Part shown: one piece after another, positions 49,241 to 58,034 of the stretch
Position numbering within the stretch: the first letter of the stretch is position 1
Layout of the letters: every line of letters begins with the position of its first letter
Source: a virus
Reading direction: 5' to 3' (one strand)
Length of the DNA: 64,000 nucleotides
Virus record (IMG/VR): IMGVR_UViG_3300011115_000708
Span: 1 to 64,000 of that record
Position numbers and translations under genes: made by a program
Notes under the pieces: generated by a model
Seen by the model: only the letters and a program-made list of their open reading frames with translations
What the model was told of the DNA's origin: nothing
Database searches by the model: none

Positions 49241-50515
49241 TCATTTCCAGAGCAGTGTTCCTTCGTGGATCTGCTGGATGATTCCATCGCTATCGCAATA
49301 GCTCAGAGGGATGTATTTGACGGTGCTTGTGTTGGCTGGCAGAGTTGGCTCAGAAAAAGGCCCACGAACCCCTGTGACGCTACCAGCCGCTAAGTCTAAG
49401 GCGATGAACGTGTAAAGCGAAAGTGGAGAAGCGGCATTGAGCTGTATTACAACTGAGAAGTCTTCACCGCTGTTGAATGTGTCTTTTCCGTAAGTGGTTG
49501 CAATATAGATTCCACTAGGGTCGATCAGCTTCGATTCAGCACGCTGGGCGATTACTGATCCATAGTCAGTTAGCGTTGCAATGCCAGAGTCATTGATGGC
49601 TACGTTGTATGTGCCATCAGTCCATTTTTGAGATGACACCTCGGTCATCTCTGTGGGAAATGACATTACGTCAGAGTAAGCTGAGAGTTCTGTGTAAACT
49701 GAACCACCTTCATAGACGACCTGAACAGTGAAGGGCAAGCCTCCGGTATTAAGTGAGTCTCCATAAGCTGTTGAAGTTCCTGTGAATGTATTTCTCCCAG
49801 ATGGGGTAATGTAAGGAGGAGATGCCCCGCCAGGACATGACAATGTAAAATCCCAAGCAGTCCCCGCCAGCGGAGCTTCTACAATAACCTTCGCCCAAGT
49901 GGGTGATGCAGTCGTCTTCGTGAATGACGCAGTACCAGAACCAGAAACTGATCCAGTATTGATGACTACAGAACCATTGTACTCAACCTTAAAGGTGTCT
50001 GGAATAGGGTTTGCCTCGTAATACAGGGTAACGACGCCAGTGTCTGCCCCTAGGTCTACGATGAACTCTCCACCGCCTACACCACCATTCTGCTGCGAGG
50101 CATTGCACGCTATTCTTCCGTAGATCGGAATTGATCCTGCTGGCGCGGTAAAGATTACGTCGTCTGAGTCTCTAAACTCAACAACTCCAGTAGATGCATT
50201 GATGGTCAAATTGAATGGCACATCGGTTCTTGAGCTTATGTCTTCAGAACTCCATGTTTGATTAGTGAACTGCTTCATCCATCCATATGGGATTGTTGAG
50301 TTGGGAGAGTTCTTGATGAATAGGTTCCTTCCCGACCCACCTGCAAATCGAGGTGCAAAAGTTGTGGCTGTAGTATCAGGGTCTGGCGATGCGGCTTGAA
50401 CATCAGTTTTGCCAACGAAAAAGCTCCCAGTTGTCGCTGATGTGATGTCGATAACACTTCCAGTGTTTACCGTTAAGTCACCTATCGGGTCCCTGTTTAT
50501 CGTGAATTGTGGCAT
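49241..50515 (-). CDS. Tail-tip structural protein, 424 aa
   Basis: It is beta-rich throughout with low charge. A module at about residues 150-235 (DLGADTGVVTLYYEANPIPD, TFKVEYNGSVVINTGSVSGS, then WDFTLSCPGG) is a jelly-roll-like domain often seen in phage tail-tip proteins. GRNLFIKNSPNSTIPYGWMK and IPIYGRIACNASQQNGG precede it. It is not assignable to a named baseplate component. It lies between the hub-like gene and the small tail-tip gene. Confidence 0.65.
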   Translation of the reverse strand: MPQFTINRDPIGDLTVNTGSVIDITSATTGSFFVGKTDVQAASPDPDTTATTFAPRFAGGSGRNLFIKNSPNSTIPYGWMKQFTNQTWSSEDISSRTDVPFNLTINASTGVVEFRDSDDVIFTAPAGSIPIYGRIACNASQQNGGVGGGEFIVDLGADTGVVTLYYEANPIPDTFKVEYNGSVVINTGSVSGSGTASFTKTTASPTWAKVIVEAPLAGTAWDFTLSCPGGASPPYITPSGRNTFTGTSTAYGDSLNTGGLPFTVQVVYEGGSVYTELSAYSDVMSFPTEMTEVSSQKWTDGTYNVAINDSGIATLTDYGSVIAQRAESKLIDPSGIYIATTYGKDTFNSGEDFSVVIQLNAASPLSLYTFIALDLAAGSVTGVRGPFSEPTLPANTSTVKYIPLSYCDSDGIIQQIHEGTLLWK

Positions 50516-50517
50516 GG

Positions 50518-52212
50518 TTAAACGTAGACGATATTGTCCTGTGAGGTTTTTCTGATCTTGTCAACGATCGTTCGGTAGTCGTTTCGAGGAGGACATCCAA
50601 GGTTGATCGTAGTAGATCCTGTCTTAATATCAAGTATCTCGCTCTCAACAAGTGCGCCCATGGATGTGAATGCTGGCAGCGAGTTGCTGATGTTGATTCT
50701 ATTGCCTCGGTATCTTGTGCCGCCAACGTCCTCTTGGACAAGATTGATTGATCCTTCGTACGGCAGCCAACTCTGTGCTGCTTGAAGGAATGCAGCGAGT
50801 CCTGCTGGCGGGAAGATGAAGGAGTAATCTGATGGAGCGTACACGGTCCCGCCAGTTGCTGTAGTTGCCTTAACAGCCATGCTGAATGGCGTTGCTCTTA
50901 TTAACAATGATCGATTTTCTGGGTAAGCACCAGTCCCTTGAAATCCACTTGTATTTATTGACCAACCAATAGTTTTAGAAAAGTAATCATCAGGTATTGA
51001 GATTGATGGTGTTCCATACCCATTATCTCTGTATTGCGCCCAAATTAGCCAACCGCTTAGAGTGGCATCAATAACTGGGGTGGTTATCCATGAGGGAACT
51101 GAGGCAGTTGTTAGGATCTTGTATGTCGAATTGAGTTCTGTACCTTGTGCGTTTTTTAATGAGTTACCAGGTAATGAAAAGGCATTTAATGTTGCGTACC
51201 TTGCCTGACCAAACTCTTGTCTGATGTTCCATAGATTTGCTGCATAATACCCAAATCCAATTGGCATATGCGCAACACCGGCATTGGCTTTTGCAATATC
51301 AAGCATTTGGCTTGATGACCTGTCAACAACGGTGATGTTGGCTGTGTCGTACTTGAAGTTTGGTAGGTAGGTATCAAGCTCAGGCCCAGAGATAGTCAGA
51401 ACCTGCCTTGTTTCTCTAGGCCCAGATCCAGATTCCTGCTTGACGAATTGTGTGAGTCCAGTGCTAGATCTTGTGACGTATGGTAATGACACGTTCGACA
51501 CTTGAAGCTCGATGATGGGATTGATGTCGATCGATGTAATCGGATCGGTTGCAGCATTGAATGTGACGGAGCCAGCACTTGCCGTCCTACGCTCAACGTA
51601 CATTCTGGCTGGGGTTACCGAGTAGTCGAACCAGACCATAGTATCTGGCACAAGTCTCACAAGCTCAGATAGAACCTGCCCGCAGGTTGACTGGTTGAGC
51701 GTGATCCTCGGGAAGGTGGTCATCGTTGCGCAGTTTGATCCAGCACCGGTCGTAGCAACTGGAACTCCGAGTGCTGCACATCGGTCGATCACAGAGTGAA
51801 TGCTTGTCCTTAGATCTTGACCAGTGGACGCAGAGCCAAAGACTGCGCTCAATCGTTCAGCGGTGTTACCCGCGCCGTCCTGTAAGTTCGTTGTGAACCC
51901 AATGCGCTCCATCCACCACCAAGGCCCAGAGACGGTTACCTGGACTTGCTGTGAATCGCTGCTGATCGCGTTACGCACGTTGGTCACAGTGCCGTGGAAG
52001 AACTGTACACCATCACGATACAACGTCATCGACTGCTTCAGTTCTGGGATCGTAGCCGAGGTGATCGCCTCTGGTGAAATCGAGAACGTGAAGGTGTCCT
52101 CGGCAAGAGACTTGAATGCAAGTTGCGCTGAGTCGATCTGAGCAGCCTCAAGAGAACGGACTGTTGCGTCGAACGTCTTCCCTGACTCTCCTTTGATTGT
52201 CCATGCGATCAT
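50518..52212 (-). CDS. Tail hub/distal tail protein, 564 aa
   Basis: Its position right after the tape measure gene and the N-terminal pattern (IAWTIKGESGKTFDATVRSL, EAAQIDSAQLAFKSLAEDTF, TLYRDGVQFFHGTVTNV, VTVSGPWWWMERIGFTTNL) match phage tail hub proteins of the gp27/Tal N-terminal type, where a VxGxxWxLxR/ER-like segment is common. NQSTCGQVLSELVRLVPDTM and the following YSVTPARMYVERR fit the same fold. It would cap the tail tube and carry tip and fibre proteins. Confidence 0.7.
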   Translation of the reverse strand: MIAWTIKGESGKTFDATVRSLEAAQIDSAQLAFKSLAEDTFTFSISPEAITSATIPELKQSMTLYRDGVQFFHGTVTNVRNAISSDSQQVQVTVSGPWWWMERIGFTTNLQDGAGNTAERLSAVFGSASTGQDLRTSIHSVIDRCAALGVPVATTGAGSNCATMTTFPRITLNQSTCGQVLSELVRLVPDTMVWFDYSVTPARMYVERRTASAGSVTFNAATDPITSIDINPIIELQVSNVSLPYVTRSSTGLTQFVKQESGSGPRETRQVLTISGPELDTYLPNFKYDTANITVVDRSSSQMLDIAKANAGVAHMPIGFGYYAANLWNIRQEFGQARYATLNAFSLPGNSLKNAQGTELNSTYKILTTASVPSWITTPVIDATLSGWLIWAQYRDNGYGTPSISIPDDYFSKTIGWSINTSGFQGTGAYPENRSLLIRATPFSMAVKATTATGGTVYAPSDYSFIFPPAGLAAFLQAAQSWLPYEGSINLVQEDVGGTRYRGNRINISNSLPAFTSMGALVESEILDIKTGSTTINLGCPPRNDYRTIVDKIRKTSQDNIVYV

Positions 52213-53960
52213 CGTGCTGGTAAAGTATTTGATTTCGTTGCTTGCAAGTTATCGAGCTTGCGATTGAGTGCATCGTAATCAAGTTTCATCTTGGAGAAAT
52301 CAGTAATCATTCTGGTGATTACTTGAGTTTGACCACTATTTGCTTCATTGATTTTAGCAGATAGTGTTGCCAATGATGCAGCAGTTTGAGTTGCTTCGCC
52401 AACTTTGATCTCATGGTCAGCAACTGCTGTTTTGAGTTGCTCCATCGCTTGCTTCTCACCAGTTGTCTCTGGCTTTACACCATCAATCAATTTTGTGATT
52501 GTCTCAGCTTTTGCCTTTCCTTCTTCTTCAATCTTGGTAATGCTTGCAATTACATTATCTTGATTGAAGGTATTAGCGAGAGTTGTGAGTTGCATCGACA
52601 CCTGTTGTGCCGTTGATTCAAAATTGGTCTTTGCGTTTTGGGATTCAACAAGTGCTATGTTTAAATCTTTAGTAAGAGATCCATTGTCACTTACTTGACT
52701 CTGAAGTTCTTTGATTGCTGCTTCAAGAACAGGAATTCTTTGGACGAATTCTGGATTTTTCATTTCCCTTTGAGCATTCTTTGCAGCTTCGCTAGGGAAT
52801 TGTGATCTAATAAGTCCTCCAATGGCACCACCATATGATGCTGCTTTTGCTATTTCAGCTTGAGTAGCTTTTTGCTCAGATATATTTTGAAGAACTGTCA
52901 ACTGGTTCTTTAAATTCTCAAGCTCCTTCTCGCTTTCAGATAGAATCTTTTGTTGTTCTGCGAATGCTTGAGTTTTCTGAGCAAGTGTATCATCTGCTGC
53001 TTTCTTTGTTTTTTCAGCAGCAGATTGCTTTGCTTTTTCTTCAGCAACCTTATTGTTGTACTCTTGCGTTCTTATCGCTTCATTCTCTGCTGCATAGAAA
53101 TCGATGATCTGTTTTGGATCATAGGTCTTACCCATCATCTCCTGCAACTTGATCTGAGCAGCATTTAGCGATTTGGAGTTCTGCAATGCAGCAAGTGAAA
53201 ATTCGCCTTCAGCTTTTGCGATTTCAACGAATTTCTGTCTAAGTGCTTCTGCTATCGATTGAGAGTTAGACAATGCGGAATAACCCATATCGTAATCCTC
53301 ACTCAATGTTTTTGCCGCAAGTGCTGCACCTTCATCAATGGCTTTAGCTAGGAAGTCTGCGCGTTCCTTAGCCTTCTCCATCGAGTCACCAATGCCACTG
53401 AATACCTTGTATGCCACAAGACCAACAGCAACAAGCGCACCAGCGATTGCTCCTTGTGGCCCAAATGCTCCGAGGAACTGCGGAAGTTGTTGACCTAATG
53501 CAGTAAGTGCAGATGTTCCAGCAGATACCTGTGTAGCAAAGTCAGCAACCTGGTAGCCTGCTTGTTGAACCTTGATTGCAGCACCTCTTGCTGATTTAGT
53601 TGAGGATACTGAATCTTCTCTTGCAGCATTCTCTGCTGCTTTACTAGCCTTCTTTTCTTCTGCGGCTTGCAGTCGTTCTACTGCTGCTTGCTCACGCTTG
53701 AGTGCTGCCTCCTTGCGTTGAGATGCCATCTCAGCCTGTTTGGCCTCACGTTCTGTCCTGCGTTGAGCAACTCCTGCTGCACGTTCGGCAGCAGCCTCTG
53801 CGCGTGCTTGACGAGCAGCATCACGTTCGGCCTTTGCTTGTGCCGTTGCCTCAGCCTTAGCTATTGCAGCCTCAGTCTGCTGAATGCTTTTCGTAGCCTT
53901 ATCAGCACCAGACGTGTTTGCCGTGGTGTTGATGTTGATGTCAATTTTCTTGTTCGCCAT
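52209..53960 (-). CDS. Tape measure protein, 583 aa
   Basis: The first 150 residues are a long Ala/Lys/Glu coiled coil (AKAEATAQAKAERDAARQAR, EAAAERAAGVAQRRTEREAK), then a Gly/Ala-rich hydrophobic part (PQFLGAFGPQGAIAGALVAV), then further coiled coil (QKTQAFAEQQKILSESEKEL). That is the tape measure layout. At roughly 0.15 nm per residue the tail would be near 90 nm, typical of siphoviruses. It overlaps the hub gene by four bases. The hydrophobic block may enter the host membrane during DNA ejection. Confidence 0.85.
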   Translation of the reverse strand: MANKKIDININTTANTSGADKATKSIQQTEAAIAKAEATAQAKAERDAARQARAEAAAERAAGVAQRRTEREAKQAEMASQRKEAALKREQAAVERLQAAEEKKASKAAENAAREDSVSSTKSARGAAIKVQQAGYQVADFATQVSAGTSALTALGQQLPQFLGAFGPQGAIAGALVAVGLVAYKVFSGIGDSMEKAKERADFLAKAIDEGAALAAKTLSEDYDMGYSALSNSQSIAEALRQKFVEIAKAEGEFSLAALQNSKSLNAAQIKLQEMMGKTYDPKQIIDFYAAENEAIRTQEYNNKVAEEKAKQSAAEKTKKAADDTLAQKTQAFAEQQKILSESEKELENLKNQLTVLQNISEQKATQAEIAKAASYGGAIGGLIRSQFPSEAAKNAQREMKNPEFVQRIPVLEAAIKELQSQVSDNGSLTKDLNIALVESQNAKTNFESTAQQVSMQLTTLANTFNQDNVIASITKIEEEGKAKAETITKLIDGVKPETTGEKQAMEQLKTAVADHEIKVGEATQTAASLATLSAKINEANSGQTQVITRMITDFSKMKLDYDALNRKLDNLQATKSNTLPAR

Positions 53961-53961
53961 C

Positions 53962-54753
53962 TTATGGTGAGGTGAGTCGTCCTTTGACTGAGGTATTCAA
54001 GATCACTGATGTGCCGATCTGGGTAACTGCCACATCGACGCTGGCATCGTAGAAAAGCATATCGTTCATCAATGTCCATTCTGATGCTGCTGTTGTAGAT
54101 GCTGATGTTGGAGCAGCAGTAATTCCAGTGCAAGTCCCATTTGCAATCGCTATATTCAATGTTGAATCATTTGCAGCATATGGACTCTTGCGAGTAAGCA
54201 CAAGATCTGCTCCAGTTCCACTCACATTAAAATATTGCTGGACTGGAGGATATGTTAAAAAAAACAATCTTACAGTTTCCATCCATTGGGATGGTGTTTG
54301 ATTAACAGTAACGGGAATTGAAAAAATAAATGACGCAAAATCAAGACCTGCTCCTGTTAAAGTAACATAAGCATTACCTGCTCCTGTAATAGTACCTAAT
54401 CCAGTTGCAGTCTCGACTTGGCGCGTCCCCATTGTTGTTGGGTATGGTTGGCTGAGTCTCACAGTCAATCCAGACTGATTCGATAATCGAACCGGCATGG
54501 TCTGCACGAAGTAAGAAACCCAGCGTTGATACTGATATGACGATCCATCGATAAGTTGGAACCTCGATGTGAACGAGGCAGATACCATCGTGCCAGGACG
54601 AAAGAACTGACGACCATATGTCCCGCCAATGTACGAGACATCTTGGAAGCTGTAGTTGCTGCTGATGTTGAGACCAGATGTCTCTGCGCCTTGACCTTGA
54701 TCCCATCCGGCAAGGTCAATTATCTTATCTCCTATGAATGCGGCTGCATACAT
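53962..54753 (-). CDS. Tail protein upstream of the tape measure, 263 aa
   Basis: The N-terminal half is a beta-rich tail protein (AFIGDKIIDLAGWDQGQGAE, DVSYIGGTYGRQFFRPGTM, YQYQRWVSYFVQTMPVRLSN). The C-terminal half contains a module (SFIFSIPVTVNQTPSQWMET, FNVSGTGADLVLTRKSPYAA, NDSTLNIAIANGTCTGI) similar to the second module of the module-1 protein at 5313. In siphoviruses this slot normally holds the tail assembly chaperones. I see no frameshift pair here, so this gene seems to replace or follow that function. It lies two bases from the tape measure gene. Confidence 0.6.
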   Translation of the reverse strand: MYAAAFIGDKIIDLAGWDQGQGAETSGLNISSNYSFQDVSYIGGTYGRQFFRPGTMVSASFTSRFQLIDGSSYQYQRWVSYFVQTMPVRLSNQSGLTVRLSQPYPTTMGTRQVETATGLGTITGAGNAYVTLTGAGLDFASFIFSIPVTVNQTPSQWMETVRLFFLTYPPVQQYFNVSGTGADLVLTRKSPYAANDSTLNIAIANGTCTGITAAPTSASTTAASEWTLMNDMLFYDASVDVAVTQIGTSVILNTSVKGRLTSP

Positions 54754-54755
54754 TA

Positions 54756-55667
54756 TTAGACTGCTGCAATCGTGAACAATGCGTTCGGAACTCCAGAAGT
54801 GAACGTGCGCTTCGCTGCCATCGTCAACTTGCCAAGGCGATTCTCAGTTGGTGAGAATCTGCGATCGATGCTGATGATTTGCACCGTAGCATCGTAGTTG
54901 AGACCACCAGTTACGCTTGTCGAAACGTCTAGTGTGACCGCTGATAACTCCTCACCGGCATCGAGTGAGTCGAAGTAGGTATCAAAGAACGAAGAACTCA
55001 CACCAATCGGTGTACAACTGATCGTTGATCCGATATTGCCAAGTGCCATCGTGACGGTTCCAATTCCATCGACAACCACTGGAGTCAATGCAAGATCAAA
55101 TGAGATCTCGAATCCATCAGACGAATAGAATGGCGTTCCAGCGGCAAGAGTTGCAGCGTAGGGAGCAGCAATAATCAATGCTGGATCAAATGCTGTTCCA
55201 ATTGAGTTCCCACCAGTACCAACGTAGGTATAGTACGATGTGAGAGCATTTGGGTTAGCCGAATTCTTGACTAGGCCGGTGAACTGAACCGATCCAAGTT
55301 GCGTATTGTTTGCCGTGCAGCGCAGTGTCGGCAGCTTGGTGATCGCGGCGTTGTGGATCGTATAAATTGCATCAACCGAGGTGATTACAAGTGCCTTATC
55401 GCTTGCTCCGTAGATCGATGTGCCAATCGTAGTATTTCCGTATGGGAAGAGAGTTGTGAGTGCTTCGATCTCGCCAACTGGCTCAAACTCGATAACGACC
55501 TGCATATCGGTCTTGGACTTGCCAACCATACCATAAGCATCGACTTCCTTATCGAAGGTCGATTGGTTCATGGTGAGAGTCACTCCACCTTTAGAGTAGA
55601 AGGTTGCAGAATCGTAAACGATCTTGCATGGGCCGCGAACAATGGTAGTGCGATCAAAAGTTGCCAT
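54756..55667 (-). CDS. Probable major tail (tube) protein, 303 aa
   Basis: Position between the tail-completion gene and the tape measure side, and the composition, suggest the tube protein. MATFDRTTIVRGPCKIVYDS, GGVTLTMNQSTFDKEVDAYG, KTDMQVVIEFEPVGEIEALT resembles tube proteins, which open with a short strand, a GxGxV-type loop and a DxxG segment. The FYSKGGVTLTMN phrase is common in phage proteins of this slot. The C-terminus has a second beta domain (ALDVSTSVTGGLNYDA-like). Hexamer rings would stack to form the tail. Confidence 0.65.
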   Translation of the reverse strand: MATFDRTTIVRGPCKIVYDSATFYSKGGVTLTMNQSTFDKEVDAYGMVGKSKTDMQVVIEFEPVGEIEALTTLFPYGNTTIGTSIYGASDKALVITSVDAIYTIHNAAITKLPTLRCTANNTQLGSVQFTGLVKNSANPNALTSYYTYVGTGGNSIGTAFDPALIIAAPYAATLAAGTPFYSSDGFEISFDLALTPVVVDGIGTVTMALGNIGSTISCTPIGVSSSFFDTYFDSLDAGEELSAVTLDVSTSVTGGLNYDATVQIISIDRRFSPTENRLGKLTMAAKRTFTSGVPNALFTIAAV

Positions 55668-55672
55668 AATAC

Positions 55673-56152
55673 TTATCTAGTTGGGGATGTGTTGCTTAGT
55701 CCGATTGGAATTGTGAATGAGACTGCTTGCTGAAGCATTGAATCATTCGATTGCTGTGAAACTGAGTTGAAGAGCATAACACCACCGGAGAGAGGTTGAT
55801 CATCAGCATCCATCGGTTGAGTGTGATGGATGATGCGGCATACTGCCTCAGCGATCTCGGTTGCGCTAGGAACTTTCGCTGCCTTAGACCTCCAAACTGA
55901 TGGTATTTCAGAGACTGTCACTCTGAACTTCGCATCTGACAAGTATGGGCCAGGCGTGTTCTGACTGTCGGTCTCTGCTGACTCGAAATTGACAAGAACG
56001 AATGCACCGGCAGTCTGCATCGCGTTGAGGATGGATTTCTCGACATCCTTGTGATCCTCGACGAGTACTGGGATCTTTGGTGCTGTTCTAAAGTAGTCGT
56101 GAGTTGCGAGGGTCTCAGCAATGCTCTCGACGATTTGACGTATGATGGTCAT
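55673..56152 (-). CDS. Tail completion/terminator protein, 159 aa
   Basis: IIRQIVESIAETLATHDYFR then TAPKIPVLVEDHKDVEKSIL and PYLSDAKFRVTVSEIPSVW and EIAEAVCRIIHHTQP match the small alpha/beta fold of phage tail terminators and minor tail proteins of the gp37/gpU class. The order connector, terminator, tube in this operon supports it. It overlaps the upstream gene by four bases. Confidence 0.65.
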   Translation of the reverse strand: MTIIRQIVESIAETLATHDYFRTAPKIPVLVEDHKDVEKSILNAMQTAGAFVLVNFESAETDSQNTPGPYLSDAKFRVTVSEIPSVWRSKAAKVPSATEIAEAVCRIIHHTQPMDADDQPLSGGVMLFNSVSQQSNDSMLQQAVSFTIPIGLSNTSPTR

Positions 56153-56601
56153 GGTGCGCTTGTGAAGTCCATGAGTGCCGCTCCACCGTATCTGAACGGT
56201 GACGAGCTTGAGTAGGCAAATGCGGACGATCCAGCGTCATCTGAATCGGCATCGTTCTTCGATAGGTCGTCCAGATAGTTCTCAGCAGACTCAACCGAGA
56301 TCTTGCGATCTTCACCATTGAACTCAGCGAGTGATGGGAATGCTTCCGAGAGGAGACGACGAGCAAGTGCGTAGCCGTGTCTGTGCGCCCCAGGAGGGAC
56401 GTAGAGACCCGTGTTGGTAACTTGTACCAGTCCACGCTTTCTACGTCCCGCATTGACCCGTGAGACAATCTCTTGGGCGATCTGCCCGAGGATGTCGTTT
56501 AGTTTGGTTTCTGGCGTTGGTGACTCTGCAAGTAATGCTTCAAACTCGTCAGATGCGAGTCTGTCCTTGATGCCATCAATAGTCAGTAGAGTCCAAGCCA
56601 T
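56149..56601 (-). CDS. Head-tail connector (gp36/DUF1320-like), 150 aa
   Basis: LLTIDGIKDRLASDEFEALL, KLNDILGQIAQEIVSRVNAG, then HGYALARRLLSEAFPSLAEF and SVESAENYLDDLSKNDADS fit the helical connector proteins that bind below the portal in Mu-like and other phages, in which a phrase with ARR and AEN-Y-L is common. The C-terminus is Ser/Ala-rich and ends GGAALMDFTSAP. A stable hairpin lies just upstream of its start (56612-56653). Confidence 0.7.
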   Translation of the reverse strand: MAWTLLTIDGIKDRLASDEFEALLAESPTPETKLNDILGQIAQEIVSRVNAGRRKRGLVQVTNTGLYVPPGAHRHGYALARRLLSEAFPSLAEFNGEDRKISVESAENYLDDLSKNDADSDDAGSSAFAYSSSSPFRYGGAALMDFTSAP

Positions 56602-56611
56602 ATAAAAGAGT

Positions 56612-56653
56612 GCCTCGGACTAGGGGAAAAACGACAAAACCCTAATCCGAGGC
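56612..56653 (-). promoter_or_regulatory. Stable hairpin in the leader of the connector gene
   Basis: The arms 56612-56625 (GCCTCGGACTAGGG) and 56640-56653 pair over 14 bp with one mismatch and a 14-base A-rich loop. On the minus strand the helix ends ten bases before the ATG at 56601, and the only purine-rich Shine-Dalgarno-like sequence (GAGG) lies inside the stem. It could be an attenuator or a translation control element; the weak U run (CUUUUAU) makes a simple terminator less likely. Confidence 0.5.
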
Positions 56654-56665
56654 TATATTTGTTCC

Positions 56666-57067
56666 TTAGAACAAGAGTTTAGCTACCATGTTGCCAGCAA
56701 TCGTTCCAGCACTTAGAGTCATCGTTTGCGCGATGCGAACATAGCGTCGAGTGTTTGCAGGAACGCGGAAGCGAATAGTCTTAGCTGCAACTCCGACACC
56801 ACCAGCGGCAGTTTGAGTTGTAGAGATTGCAGGATCTACAGCAGCAAAGGTCACATTATCAGCACTGTCTTCCAGTGCGTAAGTGATAATTTTTGCGTTA
56901 GTAATTCCAGAAGAAGCAGGAGCAGAAAGCTCGAAAACGACTTTCTCTACATCGCCACCAATGACCTGTTCAAGGTCAAAGCCAGCGGTGTTTGCTCCAG
57001 CTTGAGCGATTGCGACCGTACTTGTAAAAGCAGCGTCTTGATTATTGCGATTGAATTCGTATGCCAT
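56666..57067 (-). CDS. Small capsid-associated protein (decoration-like), 133 aa
   Basis: AYEFNRNNQDAAFTSTVAIA, GFDLEQVIGGDVEKVVFELS, DNVTFAAVDPAISTTQTA and TRRYVRIAQTMTLSAGTIAG are typical of small beta proteins encoded right after capsid genes (Bbp16-like). It has almost no Cys or Trp. It lies 19 bases downstream of the capsid gene. A decoration or minor capsid role is likely. Confidence 0.65.
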   Translation of the reverse strand: MAYEFNRNNQDAAFTSTVAIAQAGANTAGFDLEQVIGGDVEKVVFELSAPASSGITNAKIITYALEDSADNVTFAAVDPAISTTQTAAGGVGVAAKTIRFRVPANTRRYVRIAQTMTLSAGTIAGNMVAKLLF

Positions 57068-57086
57068 ATAGGTGTTCTATTTAGAG

Positions 57087-58022
57087 TTAGGCGAATGTCT
57101 CGGTATCGGAGATCGAGTCCGTGACGATGATTGGAATTCCGAACGACTCAGTTGCAAGACCATTGAGAAGACCACCGAAGGACTCTTGCTTGGTGTTGGG
57201 AGTAGTGGAACGACTGATTGACAACTGGAATGCCGAGCGACGACTCATCAAGAAGTGAGTAGGCTTGACACCAACTGGGAACTGACGAAGCAGATCGAGC
57301 AACTTGGCATCGGTGCAGGTTGTTCCAGTAGCAGTACCAAGGTTCTTGATACGACCGACAGCATACTTGTTGGCGCACTGAAGACCAACCCATGCGGTAA
57401 GGTCAGCAATGTAAGCAGCGAAGCGTTTGCCATTTCCATCAGATGCGTCACCTTCGCGGAATGCGCTCAGATCGATGGTCGTGTTCTGACCATAGACGTA
57501 TTGCACACCTTGCGAACCAGCAGCGATTGCGTATACAGACGAGCAAGCACTACCGGAACCTTGTGTTCCATCAACAACAACACTACCAAGAGTGCTGACG
57601 AGTGCTTGAAGACCAGGGAATCCTTTTCCGTCTTGTGACGTTCCGTAGATGGTTTGTTGACCGACTTTGTACAGGGCTTCAGCCATGACACCGCGTGCTT
57701 CAAGTGCTTGATAAGCAACTGCACCGTCGATATAGGCGTTTGCAGCAGCCTTATCACACTCAACGCGAGCGGACAGGAGGAATGCTTCGATCGTGCGTTC
57801 GGTGAACTGCGATTTCACTGCGTCCGTTCCTTCGTTCAAGGCGCGGAAAGCAACCGTAGGACGACCGGTACGAGCGGAGATCTTGTAGGATGTACCAGGA
57901 ATGGTACGAGCAGGGATGATCGTAGTTTCTGGTGCAACGGTGGCGACTTCTTCGATCAAGCCCACTGCCATATCAGCAGAGTTGAGCTTGGCGAGGTCTA
58001 ATAGGGTAAGGTTATTAGCCAT
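57087..58022 (-). CDS. Major capsid protein (module 2)
   Basis: 311 aa, directly after the Mu I-like protease/scaffold gene. Landmarks: LTLLDLAKLNSADMAVGLIE, EVATVAPETTIIPARTIPGT, SYKISARTGRPTVAFRALNE, a strand typical of HK97-fold coats of siphoviruses, then GQQTIYGTSQDGKGFPGLQA and KPTHFLMSRRSAFQLSISRS. The end GFGIPIIVTDSI-like (SFGIPIIVTDSISDTETFA) is the C-terminal domain often seen. It has no similarity visible to the capsid of module 1. Confidence 0.85.
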   Translation of the reverse strand: MANNLTLLDLAKLNSADMAVGLIEEVATVAPETTIIPARTIPGTSYKISARTGRPTVAFRALNEGTDAVKSQFTERTIEAFLLSARVECDKAAANAYIDGAVAYQALEARGVMAEALYKVGQQTIYGTSQDGKGFPGLQALVSTLGSVVVDGTQGSGSACSSVYAIAAGSQGVQYVYGQNTTIDLSAFREGDASDGNGKRFAAYIADLTAWVGLQCANKYAVGRIKNLGTATGTTCTDAKLLDLLRQFPVGVKPTHFLMSRRSAFQLSISRSTTPNTKQESFGGLLNGLATESFGIPIIVTDSISDTETFA

Positions 58023-58034
58023 TGGTGTTGTGTA

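Noticed and set aside
53962-54753. Tail assembly chaperone pair made by programmed frameshift
   Set aside because: I looked for a slippery heptamer and two overlapping frames before the tape measure gene. The frame is single and continuous, with only two bases to the next gene.
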